64,000 nt of DNA from Ewingella sp. CoE-038-23 (GTDB lineage Bacteria > Pseudomonadota > Gammaproteobacteria > Enterobacterales > Enterobacteriaceae), in assembly GCF_040419245.1 (NCBI RefSeq), contig NZ_JAZHOH010000002.1:167984-231983 (forward strand), in the 5' to 3' direction. This document shows, piece after piece, positions 24,469-34,600 of the stretch (positions within the stretch are counted from its first letter, which is position 1; each line of letters opens with the position of its first letter). The translations under genes were made by a program, and so were the position numbers. The notes beneath the pieces are model-generated. The model saw nothing but the letters and a program-made list of their open reading frames with translations, was not told where the DNA came from and made no database searches.

Positions 24469-25406
24469 CAGGAAATTTCTCCACATAAGATTTTTCGAGA
24501 TGTCTCGCAAGATAAGATCCTTGGCGATTCGTGACGCAGAGCGAACAGGAAATTCTTCCACATTAAGCGATAAGGATCGCACTTCGCCGCGCAACCCAAT
24601 GTGAGATTTCTTTCGGTTTGGATCAGGAAATCTCTCCACATATGAACTTTCGACAGGGTTATTGGGTTGTGTGATCAAGCTCTCATCTCGCAATTTACCG
24701 GTTTTTAGCTGTGCCGATGCCCATTACAGGAAATCTTTCCACATTAGCCTCCACCAAACAGCATGAAAAGTTTCCACATATGGACTGATGCGAGGCAACA
24801 GGAAATTTCTCCACATATCGCCCTCCCCTTGTTAGAGAAACGGCTACCAATAAGGGATCCAGACAATCGAACAGGAAATCTTTCCACGTATGTAGAGATG
24901 TTAAATGATCAGATAATCTTTCCACATATAACAATGTGACGCTGTCACACATGACATAAGTGGATGATTTAGTGAAAAGTATAAGGCAGACGTTTTAAGA
25001 AAATTTCAGAGCTGGAACATGAAAAGTCTCCACATGAAGTTACGACAACGCGTACAGGAAATCTTTCCACATTTAGTCGTTCAAGTAAGGGATTCATGTG
25101 TGACGCGGTAACAGGAAAAATCTCCACATATGAGGCGTCAACACCAACAGGAAATTCCTCCACCTTTGATGTTCTGCCCTGCTAATGCAGTAGTTAAACC
25201 CTTTACACATAACGCTTAGTCCCGGTGATCCTGCTAAAATACTAAAAGTCTCAAACAGTCCAGAGTTATCAACAGGAAATTGCTCCACATAAGTAAGATC
25301 ATGATATCCCAAAAGTTATCCACAGGAAATTACTCCACATGGAACAGGAAAAGGATCCACATTCAACAGGAATGATCTCCACATGAAGCATGAAATCACT
25401 CCACAT
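24469..25406 (+). repeat. 17 iterons, consensus CAGGAAATYTYTCCACAT
   Basis: Copies of 18 bp start at 24469, 24546, 24624, 24727, 24762, 24799, 24872, 24910, 25018, 25055, 25112, 25148, 25273, 25323, 25345, 25367 and 25389, all in the same orientation. The first eleven bases vary, while TCCACAT is nearly fixed. The last four copies are spaced exactly 22 bp apart, about two helical turns, and adjoin the DnaA box, so they probably form the replication core. The widely spaced remainder (22-125 bp) resembles an incompatibility or copy-control array. Confidence 0.92.
25316..25324 (+). promoter_or_regulatory. Consensus DnaA box
   Basis: TTATCCACA is an exact DnaA-box match and overlaps the first base pairs of the iteron at 25323. 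A near match, TTATCAACA, lies at 25266-25274, overlapping the iteron at 25273. This supports a Rep plus DnaA initiation mechanism. Confidence 0.85.
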
Positions 25407-25592
25407 ATAGACTCGTAACTGGTTGATACTAAAAGTGAAAAAGGCGCTCTAAAGAGAAAGGTTTAAAGTTAAAAAGAAACAAAAGAGTTATTAGATCTTT
25501 GGATCCTTCCCTTAAAACAGGCGTCTGGCGGGGGTTTGGCAAAAAGCGGGAAGATCATGCTGACCATCGCTGATCAGCATGCAGACCGGAGA

Positions 25593-25802
25593 TTAAACGC
25601 GTTCGTTGTGGATCAACCAGCCTTCGATAAGCTCGGTTAGAACATCTTTCATTTCACGATCCTGCAAAAAGCAGCTGGTCTTAAAGCGCTTATGCAGATC
25701 TTCGTCGATATTGGTTTGCAGTTTTTTGACGCTTGATGGCGGTTTAGATACAGCTTCCAGAGCCGTATTGAGTTGTCGATGCTGGCCTAATTTCATTTTC
25801 AT
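25593..25802 (-). CDS. parG: ParG-like ribbon-helix-helix centromere-binding protein
   Basis: A 69-residue basic protein. A flexible N-terminus (about residues 1-30, with [10 protein letters not shown]) precedes a ribbon-helix-helix fold: strand [17 protein letters not shown], then helices [19 protein letters not shown]. The same size and order occur in ParG of TP228, where the tail stimulates ParF and the fold binds the centromere. It overlaps the parF-like gene by 4 bp (ATGA). It is the likely reader of the octamer field upstream of parF, and an autorepressor. Confidence 0.85.
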   Translation of the reverse strand: MKMKLGQHRQLNTALEAVSKPPSSVKKLQTNIDEDLHKRFKTSCFLQDREMKDVLTELIEGWLIHNERV

Positions 25803-26425
25803 TTCAGCAACTCCATGATCTCTTTGGTCATAATTTCAATCTCCCCTTTCGCATTCCCGTCGGTGGTATCAAATACCGTGCCGCCATCCATCATGGTGCG
25901 GACATAAACTTGACGCTGAGAGGTGCCTGTTCTGAGTGCTGGAACGCCAGTATCTGCAATCGACTCTTTCAACACTTCTAACATTTTAGCGGAAGCGACC
26001 TTCTTGGTGATCAGAAAACGCGCAATCACGGGTTGCAGGTTTTCACGCGCTTCTACGACCGCCAGGATAGCGCCACAGGCCGCAAAGTCCAAAGGTGAGG
26101 GAGTAACCGGAATTAACACCAAATCGCTTACCATGACCGCTGCGGAGGAAATAGCCGATATGGCGGCAGCTCCGTCGATCACTACGTAGTCATATTCCTT
26201 CAGCTGTTTTCTGACGGTGTAGACTTCTTTCTCCGACGCCGCTTCTGCAAGGTCGAACTGGCACTTGCTTTCGTCATACCAGTTGCTGATGCTGCCCTGA
26301 GGGTCTGTATCGACCATCACAACTTTGTGTCCTTGTCTGGCGAGACAGGTTGCGATGTTAATGGACGTTGTGGTCTTCCCTACCCCGCCCTTCCCGTTCA
26401 GGAAGGAAATTATTTTCGCTGCCAT
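25799..26425 (-). CDS. parF: ParF-type (type Ib) partition ATPase
   Basis: A 208-residue deviant Walker ATPase of the ParA/MinD superfamily. [14 protein letters not shown] (residues 10-23) has the signature Lys12 and Lys17; [15 protein letters not shown] is the switch I/Walker A' region; [15 protein letters not shown] is switch II. It lacks the N-terminal HTH of larger ParA proteins, placing it in type Ib with ParF and the small Delta proteins. ATP-dependent dimers on the nucleoid should move the plasmid through ParG-centromere complexes. The array of 8-bp repeats begins 20 bp upstream of its start, so its promoter lies inside the centromere. Confidence 0.93.
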   Translation of the reverse strand: MAAKIISFLNGKGGVGKTTTSINIATCLARQGHKVVMVDTDPQGSISNWYDESKCQFDLAEAASEKEVYTVRKQLKEYDYVVIDGAAAISAISSAAVMVSDLVLIPVTPSPLDFAACGAILAVVEARENLQPVIARFLITKKVASAKMLEVLKESIADTGVPALRTGTSQRQVYVRTMMDGGTVFDTTDGNAKGEIEIMTKEIMELLK

Positions 26426-26444
26426 TGCAACCTCTTAGTGATGG

Positions 26445-27276
26445 ATTATGGAATCATAAGATTTCACCATCTTTGAATCCTAGGATTATAAGATTATCCA
26501 AGTCTGGCATCGTATAATCTCAGGATTCTGTGATTATAAAATCCACGAATCTCATGAGTATGGGATACTATAATGTCCAATACCTAGGATTTCAATATCT
26601 CAGGATTTGTAAATCATATAATTCCCTAATCCTAGGATTCTGAGATTACCACATCTGATGTTCCCATTATCTTAGGATTGTGGGATCTCGAGATGACTGA
26701 ATCTTTGAATCTTGGGTGGTTAGGATTTGAGGATTGCATCATCATGTTCACCCCGCAGTGCTAGGATTCTATAATCTCAAAATCTCATGATTCCACTATT
26801 ACTTGGATAGTGAATGGAGTTTTCCATTTGAGGAAAGCCAAGAGGCGTGGCACTGTTGCTGCGGCGTTATATTCATAATCCTAGGATTTAAAAATCCTGA
26901 AATCCTAAGATATAATTTGTTAGGATCCTGAGATTTTATGATTACAGGATGCTGAAATCTCCAACCTTAACTTGCCAAATCCTATCATCACAAAATCCTG
27001 AGATTTCATAATCCCATAATCATAATAGTTTAATCAATGAGTTACATATTATGATGAGACCCCTCAGCGACGGGGGAGGGGAGTGCTAGATTTTATCTAA
27101 AGGGGATTCTAATCCTAGAATCCTATGATTTTGTGCACCTGATGTCTCGGGATTCTATAATCTTATAATCCCATAATCTTTAAATTTGAGGATCCTAGAA
27201 CGCGTAGTTAGAAGAATAAAGTCATGGAATTCTGCAATCCTGTGATTGTGGGATTTCAAAATCTCAGGATTTCCAC
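26445..27276. repeat. Octamer-phased repeat field, probable centromere (parS/parH analogue)
   Basis: From 26445 to 26748 the sequence divides without a break into 38 octamers, 33 of which begin with AT; examples are ATCCTAGG, ATTATAAG, ATCTCAGG and ATTCTGTG. Further in-register runs lie at 26766-26797, 26878-26917, 26925-26964, 26979-27026, 27112-27135, 27152-27199 and 27229-27276, giving about 75 units in all. Joined units often form palindromes such as AATCCTAGGATT. Short tandem sites of 7-10 bp are the known binding pattern of ribbon-helix-helix centromere proteins; ParG uses tetramer boxes with 4-bp spacers, which is also an 8-bp period. No gene is present. Confidence 0.88.
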
Positions 27277-27417
27277 TGACGCAGCTTATTTATTTCTCTG
27301 CATAAAGATTATCCATTAACTGCCGATAAGTTGTTCTCTGGGCGGTGACATCATGTGGGTTTACGATGTCGATAGCCTGCGGATTCATTGCTTTTATCTT
27401 TGGTTATGGAGTGAGTT

Positions 27418-29052
27418 ATGCGATTCACCATTCGCGCGCGACTGATAGGCATCGTCGGTTTGTTGTGCATTTTGCTAGCAATCACCACAGGTTGGGGGAT
27501 CATCGGATTACGCGCAGCCGACCAGAGAGCCATATCCACTTACCGTACTGAACTGCTTCCTCTACAGCACTCCGCCAAACTTTATCGACTGACCCAGCTT
27601 CAGTCCGCCACGCTTTTTGAAACACTGCGCTATTGGACTGACAGCGACGAAGTGAGCCAGCGGATGCAGCAAATCGACACTTACCGCAAACAAATCGTCG
27701 CTGAACAACAAGCCTATCAGGCGACGTCCATAGTTTCAGGCAGTGCTGCTTTGCGCCAGAATTTCCTCAATGATTTAGCAAAATATCAGGTCGCGCTGCG
27801 TGACGCCGGTTCTTTACTGGCATCGGGTAACCCTTCGGGAGCCTTAGTCATTATTGAAACTCGCCTTCGTTCCGGCAGTCTTGCTCTACAAAAAGATATC
27901 GACGCCTTGGATAACCTGATGCGTCAGCAGGCTGAAGCCAACTACAGTGCCAGTTCTAATGCTTTTAATACTATGCGTAACAGTATGTTAGGCATTCTCG
28001 CCGCCGGTATTTTCATCGCGCTGATTTCCGGGGGACTGCTTATTCGCTCTTTAACTGCGGCTATCAGTCGGGCAAAACGTCTGGCCGAATCCATATCAGC
28101 GGGTGGCTTGAATCATCACATCGGCGATATTCCAGGGGATGAGATGGGGGGACTGATGCAGGCGCTGGCCCAAATGGACGCGCGGCTGTCATCCATCGTT
28201 CGCGATGTTGGCGAGAGTGCCAAAGCTTTAAGCCAGGCGGCGGAGCAAATGGCAGAGGGCAACAATGATTTAGCTGCGCGTACTCACTCTCAGGCAAGCT
28301 CCCTCGAACAGACCGCCGCCAGCATGGAACAGATGACGGCCACCGTGAAATTCAATGCGGACAACGCCTCGCAGGCCAGCCAACTGGTGCAAACCGTGCG
28401 ACAGCATGCGCAAAAGGGAAGTTCAGTGCTAAGTGACGCTGTCACGGCAATGCAAGATATTGAACAGTCGAGTAAGAAGATTGGCGATATCAACCGCGTC
28501 ATTGATGAGATTGCCTTCCAGACAAACCTACTAGCGCTCAATGCGGCGGTCGAGGCGGCTCGCGCAGGCGAGCAGGGCAGGGGGTTTGCCGTGGTCGCTG
28601 CTGAAGTTCGCCAGTTGGCGCAGCGCTCAGCTAAAGCGGCACAGGAGATCAAGACCCTAATTCAGGCTAGCGTCAGCAAGGTAGATGTGGGCAGCAAACT
28701 GGTTCTGCGTTCCGGTGAAACCCTCAATGTAATCAACGAGGGTTTGGTGAAAGTGGTGAATTTTGTGGCTGAGATAGCCGTTGCCAGTAACCAACAGTCG
28801 AGCGGTATTACTCAGGTTAATGCTGCAATCGTGCAGATGGAGAGCGCGATTCAGCAAAACGAGGGGTTGGTTGAAGAAGCCACCGCTGCCAGCCAGACGG
28901 TAAATGCCCACGCCGGTAAATTGGTGGAGAAAATGGCTTTCTTCCATTTGAAAAAAATACCGCCTGCCGCTCCTGACAAAGTCACTAAGCAACCCGTGGC
29001 AGACGCCTATCAGCCCGCGACGGCTTCAACGCTGGAGCCGGTTAATGTCTGA
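27418..29052 (+). CDS. Methyl-accepting chemotaxis protein
   Basis: A 544-residue chemoreceptor. The first membrane helix (about residues 8-30, [20 protein letters not shown]) is followed by a four-helix-bundle periplasmic sensor to about 190, then helix two ([19 protein letters not shown]), HAMP and the cytoplasmic signalling hairpin with the conserved tip [20 protein letters not shown]. There is no NWETF-type CheR tether at the C-terminus. The ribosome site GGAGTG is good. Its 3' end overlaps the binding-protein gene by 8 bp, so the receptor probably senses that loaded binding protein, as Tar and Trg do. No chemotaxis kinase genes are nearby. The pair is flanked on both sides by partition octamers. 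Confidence 0.93.
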   Translation: MRFTIRARLIGIVGLLCILLAITTGWGIIGLRAADQRAISTYRTELLPLQHSAKLYRLTQLQSATLFETLRYWTDSDEVSQRMQQIDTYRKQIVAEQQAYQATSIVSGSAALRQNFLNDLAKYQVALRDAGSLLASGNPSGALVIIETRLRSGSLALQKDIDALDNLMRQQAEANYSASSNAFNTMRNSMLGILAAGIFIALISGGLLIRSLTAAISRAKRLAESISAGGLNHHIGDIPGDEMGGLMQALAQMDARLSSIVRDVGESAKALSQAAEQMAEGNNDLAARTHSQASSLEQTAASMEQMTATVKFNADNASQASQLVQTVRQHAQKGSSVLSDAVTAMQDIEQSSKKIGDINRVIDEIAFQTNLLALNAAVEAARAGEQGRGFAVVAAEVRQLAQRSAKAAQEIKTLIQASVSKVDVGSKLVLRSGETLNVINEGLVKVVNFVAEIAVASNQQSSGITQVNAAIVQMESAIQQNEGLVEEATAASQTVNAHAGKLVEKMAFFHLKKIPPAAPDKVTKQPVADAYQPATASTLEPVNV

Positions 29053-30358
29053 TTTAAAAGGGCTAAAATGGCTTTTTCCTGTGGCGATGGCGGCGTTAAG
29101 CCTGAATGCTCATGCCGTGACCACCTTGAAGATTGCCACCATCTCGAATGGCGATATGACCATTATGCAGCAGCTTTCCACCAGTTATGAACAGGCTCAC
29201 CCTGATATCAAACTCGAGTGGCACGTAATGGATGATGGCGAACTGCGCAAGCAGGTTCTCAGTGATATGAGCAGCGAAAAAGCGAACTTCGACGTCATCA
29301 CCGTAGGCACTTATGAAGTCCCGCTGTGGGGCCAAAAAGGCTGGCTCACGCCGCTGGATAATCTGCCGGCTGAATATCAGGTTGATGACTTGCTGAAACC
29401 CATTCGTAGTGCTCTTTCCTGGCAGAACAAGCTCTATGCTTTACCTTTCTATGGTGAAAGCAGCATGACTTATTATCGCAAAGACCTGTTCGCGGCTAAG
29501 CACCTGACAATGCCAGAAAACCCAAGCTGGGATGAAATCAAAAATCTTGCCGCTGAACTGACTGATAAGTCGCAGGGGATTTACGGTCTCTGCCTGCGTG
29601 GGTTAGCTGGCTGGGGTGACAACGTCGCGTTAGTCACCACCATGGCCAATGCCTATGGGGCCGAATGGTTCGACGCCGACTGGAAGCCTCATTTGGACAG
29701 CGACGAATGGCGTAACGTCTTAAAAGATTATGTGTTTATGCTGCAAAACTATGGTCCGCCGGATGCAAAATCGAACAGTTTTGGGCAAAACCTCAAGCTC
29801 TTCTCTCAAGGTAAATGTGCAATGTGGGTCGATAGCACGGTAGCGGCTGGGATGGTGACTAATCCGCAAATCTCGATGGTGGCGGACAAGGTTGACTTTG
29901 CGCCAGCACCGGTAGCCATTTCCTCTAACGGATCGCACTGGCTTTGGGCCTGGTCACTCGCTGTGCCGCAGAGTAGCAGTCAAAAGGCTCAGGCACAGGC
30001 TTTTATCACCTGGGCGACGTCGCCGGCCTATATCCAGCAAGTTGCGCAGACAGTGGGCTGGGGCGCAATTCCTCCCGGCAGCCGCTATTCCTCTTATGCT
30101 GAACCTCATTATCAGAAGCTGGCGCCTTACGCGGCGCGGGTGAAACAGGCTTTAGAAACCGCCACACCCGAGCAGCCAACGCTGTTCCCTGTGCCTTATC
30201 AGGGCGTGCAGTATGTCAGTATTCCGGGCTTTGACCAGATGGGTGACGCCGTGGGTAAAAATATCTCTGCACTTCTGGACGGTAAGTTGACGTTGGAGGA
30301 GGTGCTGAGTGCTAACCAGCAGGCCGTGACGACCCTGTATCAGTCGGGGAATCATTGA
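29045..30358 (+). CDS. Orphan periplasmic sugar/polyol-binding protein (SBP family 1)
   Basis: A 437-residue binding protein with signal peptide [16 protein letters not shown]. It looks most like the sorbitol/mannitol-binding (SmoE) type: [20 protein letters not shown] followed by [12 protein letters not shown] at about residues 118-149, then [17 protein letters not shown] and [20 protein letters not shown] later. No ABC permease or ATPase is adjacent; instead it overlaps the chemoreceptor gene, which suggests a sensing role rather than uptake, or sharing of a chromosomal transporter. The last codon and stop (AATCATTGA) are already part of an octamer array. Confidence 0.87.
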   Translation: MSDLKGLKWLFPVAMAALSLNAHAVTTLKIATISNGDMTIMQQLSTSYEQAHPDIKLEWHVMDDGELRKQVLSDMSSEKANFDVITVGTYEVPLWGQKGWLTPLDNLPAEYQVDDLLKPIRSALSWQNKLYALPFYGESSMTYYRKDLFAAKHLTMPENPSWDEIKNLAAELTDKSQGIYGLCLRGLAGWGDNVALVTTMANAYGAEWFDADWKPHLDSDEWRNVLKDYVFMLQNYGPPDAKSNSFGQNLKLFSQGKCAMWVDSTVAAGMVTNPQISMVADKVDFAPAPVAISSNGSHWLWAWSLAVPQSSSQKAQAQAFITWATSPAYIQQVAQTVGWGAIPPGSRYSSYAEPHYQKLAPYAARVKQALETATPEQPTLFPVPYQGVQYVSIPGFDQMGDAVGKNISALLDGKLTLEEVLSANQQAVTTLYQSGNH

Positions 30359-30446
30359 ATCTTGAGGTTTTATGATTCAGTGATTTCATGATTTTGAAAT
30401 CCCATAATCCTGTGATTATATAATTCTTGGATTATGGGATTAAAGG
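30351..30446. repeat. Twelve in-register octamers, second partition-repeat array
   Basis: Twelve consecutive 8-mers, 11 beginning with AT, including ATTCAGTG, ATTTCATG, ATCCCATA, ATCCTGTG and ATTATGGG. The first unit contains the stop codon of the binding-protein gene. The pattern is the same as at 26445-27276, 3.1 kb away, so the chemoreceptor/binding-protein pair is bracketed by the field. Confidence 0.85.
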
Positions 30447-31009
30447 ATATGTTTTTAGCTATCAGCGACTTGCAGAATAACTTGCCAGTCCAGAGCTAAT
30501 TTTAACAACAAGCAGGCGGAGCAAACGAAGATGATGGTTTTGTACATTGGTGCTTCATTAGTGTGATGGATGTCTCATTTTATCAGTCAGCTAAAAATTT
30601 AGAACAACCATTTTCTGATTTTTATCCTGCTTTGGTGAAAAGCGCATTTATTGCTTTCCAGCCTGTCGCCAGTGCCAACTTGCTCGGCACAGGAAAATGC
30701 ATACTCAGCGAATCCCCACCCCAGCAACAACCTTAGCCGTAGTAAGCCATTTGTGCGTTTATCGCTCGATGCCACGAAAGCGCCAACTTGTCATCCTTTA
30801 GCCTGAATTAACAATGACTACTGTATAGAAGTTATGCGTGCCTTTGGGGTAAAAACGTCTGAAACATAGTCTATCTGTGCGCTCCGAGGGTGCTGAACTT
30901 CAATATTGCAGCAGTGTTTGTTATATTATTGTCCAATTGACGTTCAGGATTTTGGCGTATTTCACTAAAGCCAATATACTTTTAGAACTTCGTCGCTCAG
31001 GACAATGAC
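30447..31009. other. Intergenic region without a supported gene
   Basis: About 560 bp with no credible ORF. The right part must hold the promoter of the Rrf2-type gene; AGGA at 30998-31001 is its ribosome site. I saw no strong inverted repeat or terminator. Confidence 0.5.
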
Positions 31010-31477
31010 ATGTTAGATTTTCGCTTTCCGACTGCAATGCAAATGGTACTCAGCGTCGCCGTGGCCGAAAAAACCGGCGTACGTGCAACCAGTGCGGTTT
31101 TGGCTAAGGTTCTGGAAGCTAACCCAAGTTTTATTCGCAAGTTGATGGTTCCGCTGACGCGTAACGGCATTATTGTGTCTACGCTTGGCCGAACAGGCTG
31201 CATTACGCTCGGCCGCCCGACAGATCAAATCACGCTGCGTGACATTTACACCGCGGTGATTGATGACAAACGCATTTGGGCGTCGCGCCCCGAGGTGGAA
31301 GCCAAGTGTCTGGTCAGCGCCAACGCCTGCTGGTATTTCAAATCGGTCGTTAGCGAAGCTGAAGAAGCCTCGCTGGCCGTGCTCGCTCGCCACACCGTGG
31401 CTGATGCGTTGAGTGAGTTTGAATGTAATGACACCCGCACCTGGTGCAGCGATAAGAAAAACGCCTGCACGGAATAG
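31010..31477 (+). CDS. oqxR: OqxR-like Rrf2-family repressor
   Basis: A 155-residue Rrf2-family regulator. The winged helix covers about residues 1-80, with VRATSAVLAKVLEANPSFIR and then KLMVPLTRNGIIVSTLGRTG. A cysteine-bearing region follows (EAKCLVSANACWYF), and further Cys residues lie near the C-terminus. In Klebsiella, OqxR is an Rrf2 protein encoded just downstream of oqxB and convergent with it; the same position and orientation here identify it. Loss of OqxR raises OqxAB expression. The ATG at 31010 follows AGGA. A shared bidirectional-looking terminator separates it from oqxB. Confidence 0.87.
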   Translation: MLDFRFPTAMQMVLSVAVAEKTGVRATSAVLAKVLEANPSFIRKLMVPLTRNGIIVSTLGRTGCITLGRPTDQITLRDIYTAVIDDKRIWASRPEVEAKCLVSANACWYFKSVVSEAEEASLAVLARHTVADALSEFECNDTRTWCSDKKNACTE

Positions 31478-31562
31478 GATGAAGAAGCTTCCGCCGAGAA
31501 ATAAGCACAAGACAGCTTTCATTTAGCACCAGTGCTCAGTGTTGATTGAAACTGAGCCATAA

Positions 31563-31592
31563 AAAAGGCCGGGTTATTCACCCGGCCTTTTT
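31563..31592. terminator. Bidirectional terminator between oqxR and oqxB
   Basis: AAAGGCCGGGT pairs with ACCCGGCCTTT around a TATTC loop (31564-31590), with A-runs on one side and T-runs on the other. It can therefore stop both the rightward oqxR and the leftward oqxAB transcripts. Confidence 0.9.
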
Positions 31593-31610
31593 GCTTTCCG
31601 CTACTTACGG

Positions 31611-34600
31611 TTAGACCGCCACGGTTTCCTGACGTTCTTTACGCGTCACCAGTCGGCGCAACGCCACGTAGAACACCGGCGTGAGGAACAGGCCGAACAG
31701 CGTTACCCCCAGCATGCCGGAGAACACGGTAATACCGGTGACGCCGCGTACTTCGGCACCCGCGCCGTGGCCCAGAATCAGCGGGATAGTCCCGGCGATA
31801 AAGGCAATCGACGTCATAACGATAGGGCGCAGACGCAGGCGACATGCCTCGAGCGCGGCTTCAACAATCCCTCTGCCTTGCATTTCCAGTTCACGAGCGA
31901 ACTCGACGATAAGAATGGCGTTCTTACACGCCAGCCCCATCAGCACCACCAGCCCGACCTGCACGAAGACGTTGTTGTCCCCGCCAGTGAGCCACACCCC
32001 GAACAGCGCGGAGAGCATGGTCATCGGCACGATAAGAATGACCGCCAGTGGCAATGTCCAGCTTTCATACAGCGCCGCCAGCACCAGGAATGCCAACAGA
32101 ATGGCCACCGGGAAGACGATCAGCGCCGCGTGGCCCTGCGTTGATTGCTGATAGCTCAGGTCAGTCCATTGGATATTCATGCCGTTCGGCAAGACTTTAT
32201 CCGCCAGCTCGCTCACCTTGGTCATAGCCTCGGTCGAAGACAACATGCGCGGATCGGCATCACCAATGATGTCCGCCGCCGGGAAGCCGTTATAACGAAT
32301 TACCGGATCTGGACCGTAGGTGGTGGTGATGTTCACCATACTGCCAATCGGCACCATCTCGCCTTTATCGTTGCGGGTTCTCAGGTTGGAGATATCTTCA
32401 ATGGTTTGACGATAGGGACCATCGGCCTGCGCCATGACTTTATAAGTACGGCCGTAACGGTTGAAATCGTTAACGTAGGTCGAACCGAGATAGGTCTGCA
32501 GCGTGCTGAATAAATCGTCCAGCGACACGCCCTGGGCCTTGGCTTTATCGCGATCGATCTTGGCATCAAGCTGTGGAACGTTGGCCTGATAAGATGAAAT
32601 CGGGAAGCCCATGCCTGGTGTCTGCATGATGCCGCCGGACATGGTGTTGATCGCGGTTTGCAATGCGCCGTAGCCCAGACCCGCGCGGTCCTGAATATAC
32701 AGTGAATAGCCCGAACCCTGACCTAAACCAAGAATTGGCGGCGGCATAATAGAGAAGGCAAAACCTTCCTGAAGCTGCGAAATTTTGGCGTTTATTTCCG
32801 CATTGATCGCTGCCGCAGTGCGGGTGCGCTCATTCAGCGGTTTTAGGGCAAAGAACACTGTGCCGGTATTCGGCGTGTTGGTGAATTGCAGCGCATTCAG
32901 GCCGGGGAAGGCGACTGAATCACTCACGCCGTCCACGCTCAACCCAATCTCACTCATCTTGCGGATCATGGCATCCGTACGCTCAAGGGAGGCACCTTCT
33001 GGCATCTTCACGCCGCCAATCAGGTACATCTTATCTTGGGTCGGAATAAAACCACCCGGCACCAGTTTGAACATAAAGGCTGCGCCACAAAGCAGCAGCA
33101 GATAGACCACGAACACTGACCCACGGCGGTGGAGCGTGCGTGAAACTGCTCCCTGATAGCGTTCAGAACTTTTATGGAAGAAACGGTTGAACGGACGGAA
33201 CAGCCAGCCGAACAGGCGATCGATGATTCGCGTCGGAATATCTTTCTTCGCGCCGTGCGGTTTGAGCAACAGCGCCGCCAACGCCGGGGAGAGCGTCAGG
33301 GAGTTGATAGCTGAAATCACGGTTGAAATGGCAATGGTGACCGCAAACTGCTTGTAGAACTGGCCGGTTACGCCGGACAAGAAGGCCATCGGCACGAACA
33401 CCGCGCAGAGCACCAGAGCAATGGCGATAATCGGCCCAGACACTTCGCGCATCGCCTGATGGGCAGCCGCCAGCGGGGTGAGGCCCTCCTCGATATTCCT
33501 CTCGACGTTTTCCACCACCACAATGGCATCATCCACCACGATCCCTATCGCCAACACCAGTCCGAATAGACTCAAGGTGTTGAGCGAAAAACCGAGTAAA
33601 TAGAGCACGCTGAAAGTACCAACCACTGAAATCGGCACCGCCAACAGTGGGATGATTGACGCGCGCCAGGTTTGCAGGAACAAAATAACCACCAGCACAA
33701 CCAGCAGAACGGCTTCCAGCAGCGTATGGACGACGGCGCTGATGGAGTCACGCACAAACACCGTTGGGTCATAAGGTGCTTTCCAGGTCATACCTTCCGG
33801 GAAACGGGTCGCCAGCTCGGCCATTTTGTCGCGAACGGCGTCAGACAGGTTGATCGCATTGGCGCCCGGCGCCTGGAAGATACCAATACCTACCGCGTCT
33901 TTGTTGTTCAACTGGGAACGCAGCGCGTAGTTACCTGACCCCATCTCGATACGGGCCACGTCGCGCAGGCGCACCACGGTGCCGTCATCGCTGGTTTTCA
34001 GGATGATATTGCCAAACTCTTCTTCGTTTTGCAGACGCCCTTGGGCGTTAATCGACAGCAGATAGTCGCTTTTGGTCGGCATCGGCTCAGCGCCAAGCTG
34101 ACCGGCAGAGACCTGAACGTTCTGCTCGCGCATTGCGTTGACCACGTCAGACGCCGTTAAGCCGCGCGACGCCACTTTGTTCGGGTCAAGCCAGACGCGC
34201 ATCGCGTACTCACCGGCACCGAAAATTTGCACCTGACCGACGCCCGGCAAACGCGCCAGCTCGTCTTTCACTTTCAGCGTGGCGTAGTTACTCAGATACA
34301 GCGAGTCGTACTTGCCGGAAGGGGAGAACAGATGCACCACCAGCGTCAGCGTTGGAGACTGTTTCTGGGTGGTGATCCCTTGGCGAATTACGTCCTGCGG
34401 CAATCTGGCTTGCGCCTGAGACACGCGGTTTTGCACCTGAACCTGCGCCTGATCCGGGTCAGTACCCGGGCGGAAAGTCACGGTGGTGACCAGCACGCCG
34501 TCAGAACCAGCCACAGATTTCATGTACATCATGTTCTCAACGCCGTTGATCGACTCTTCCAGCGGTGTAGCCACGGTGTCGGCGATCACTTTCGGGTTGG

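Larger units (their letters stand above)
24343..25592. other. Plasmid replication origin (oriV) region
   Basis: A 1.25-kb stretch without genes between rep and parG. It contains 17 iterons, one perfect DnaA box with a second near match, and at 25411-25500 a purine-rich, AT-rich segment that could be the unwinding element. Apparent leftward reading frames here are translations of the repeats and carry a recurring ERFPV motif, so they should not be annotated as genes. Confidence 0.88.

Noticed and set aside
24430..25312. Several leftward reading frames with a recurring ERFPV/EEFPV motif
   Set aside because: They are the iterons read in translation: each TCCACAT-type repeat gives the same residues. 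There are no ribosome sites or family features.
26445..27276. CRISPR array
   Set aside because: The repeated unit is 8 bp and variable, with no 25-35 bp repeats, unique spacers or cas genes.
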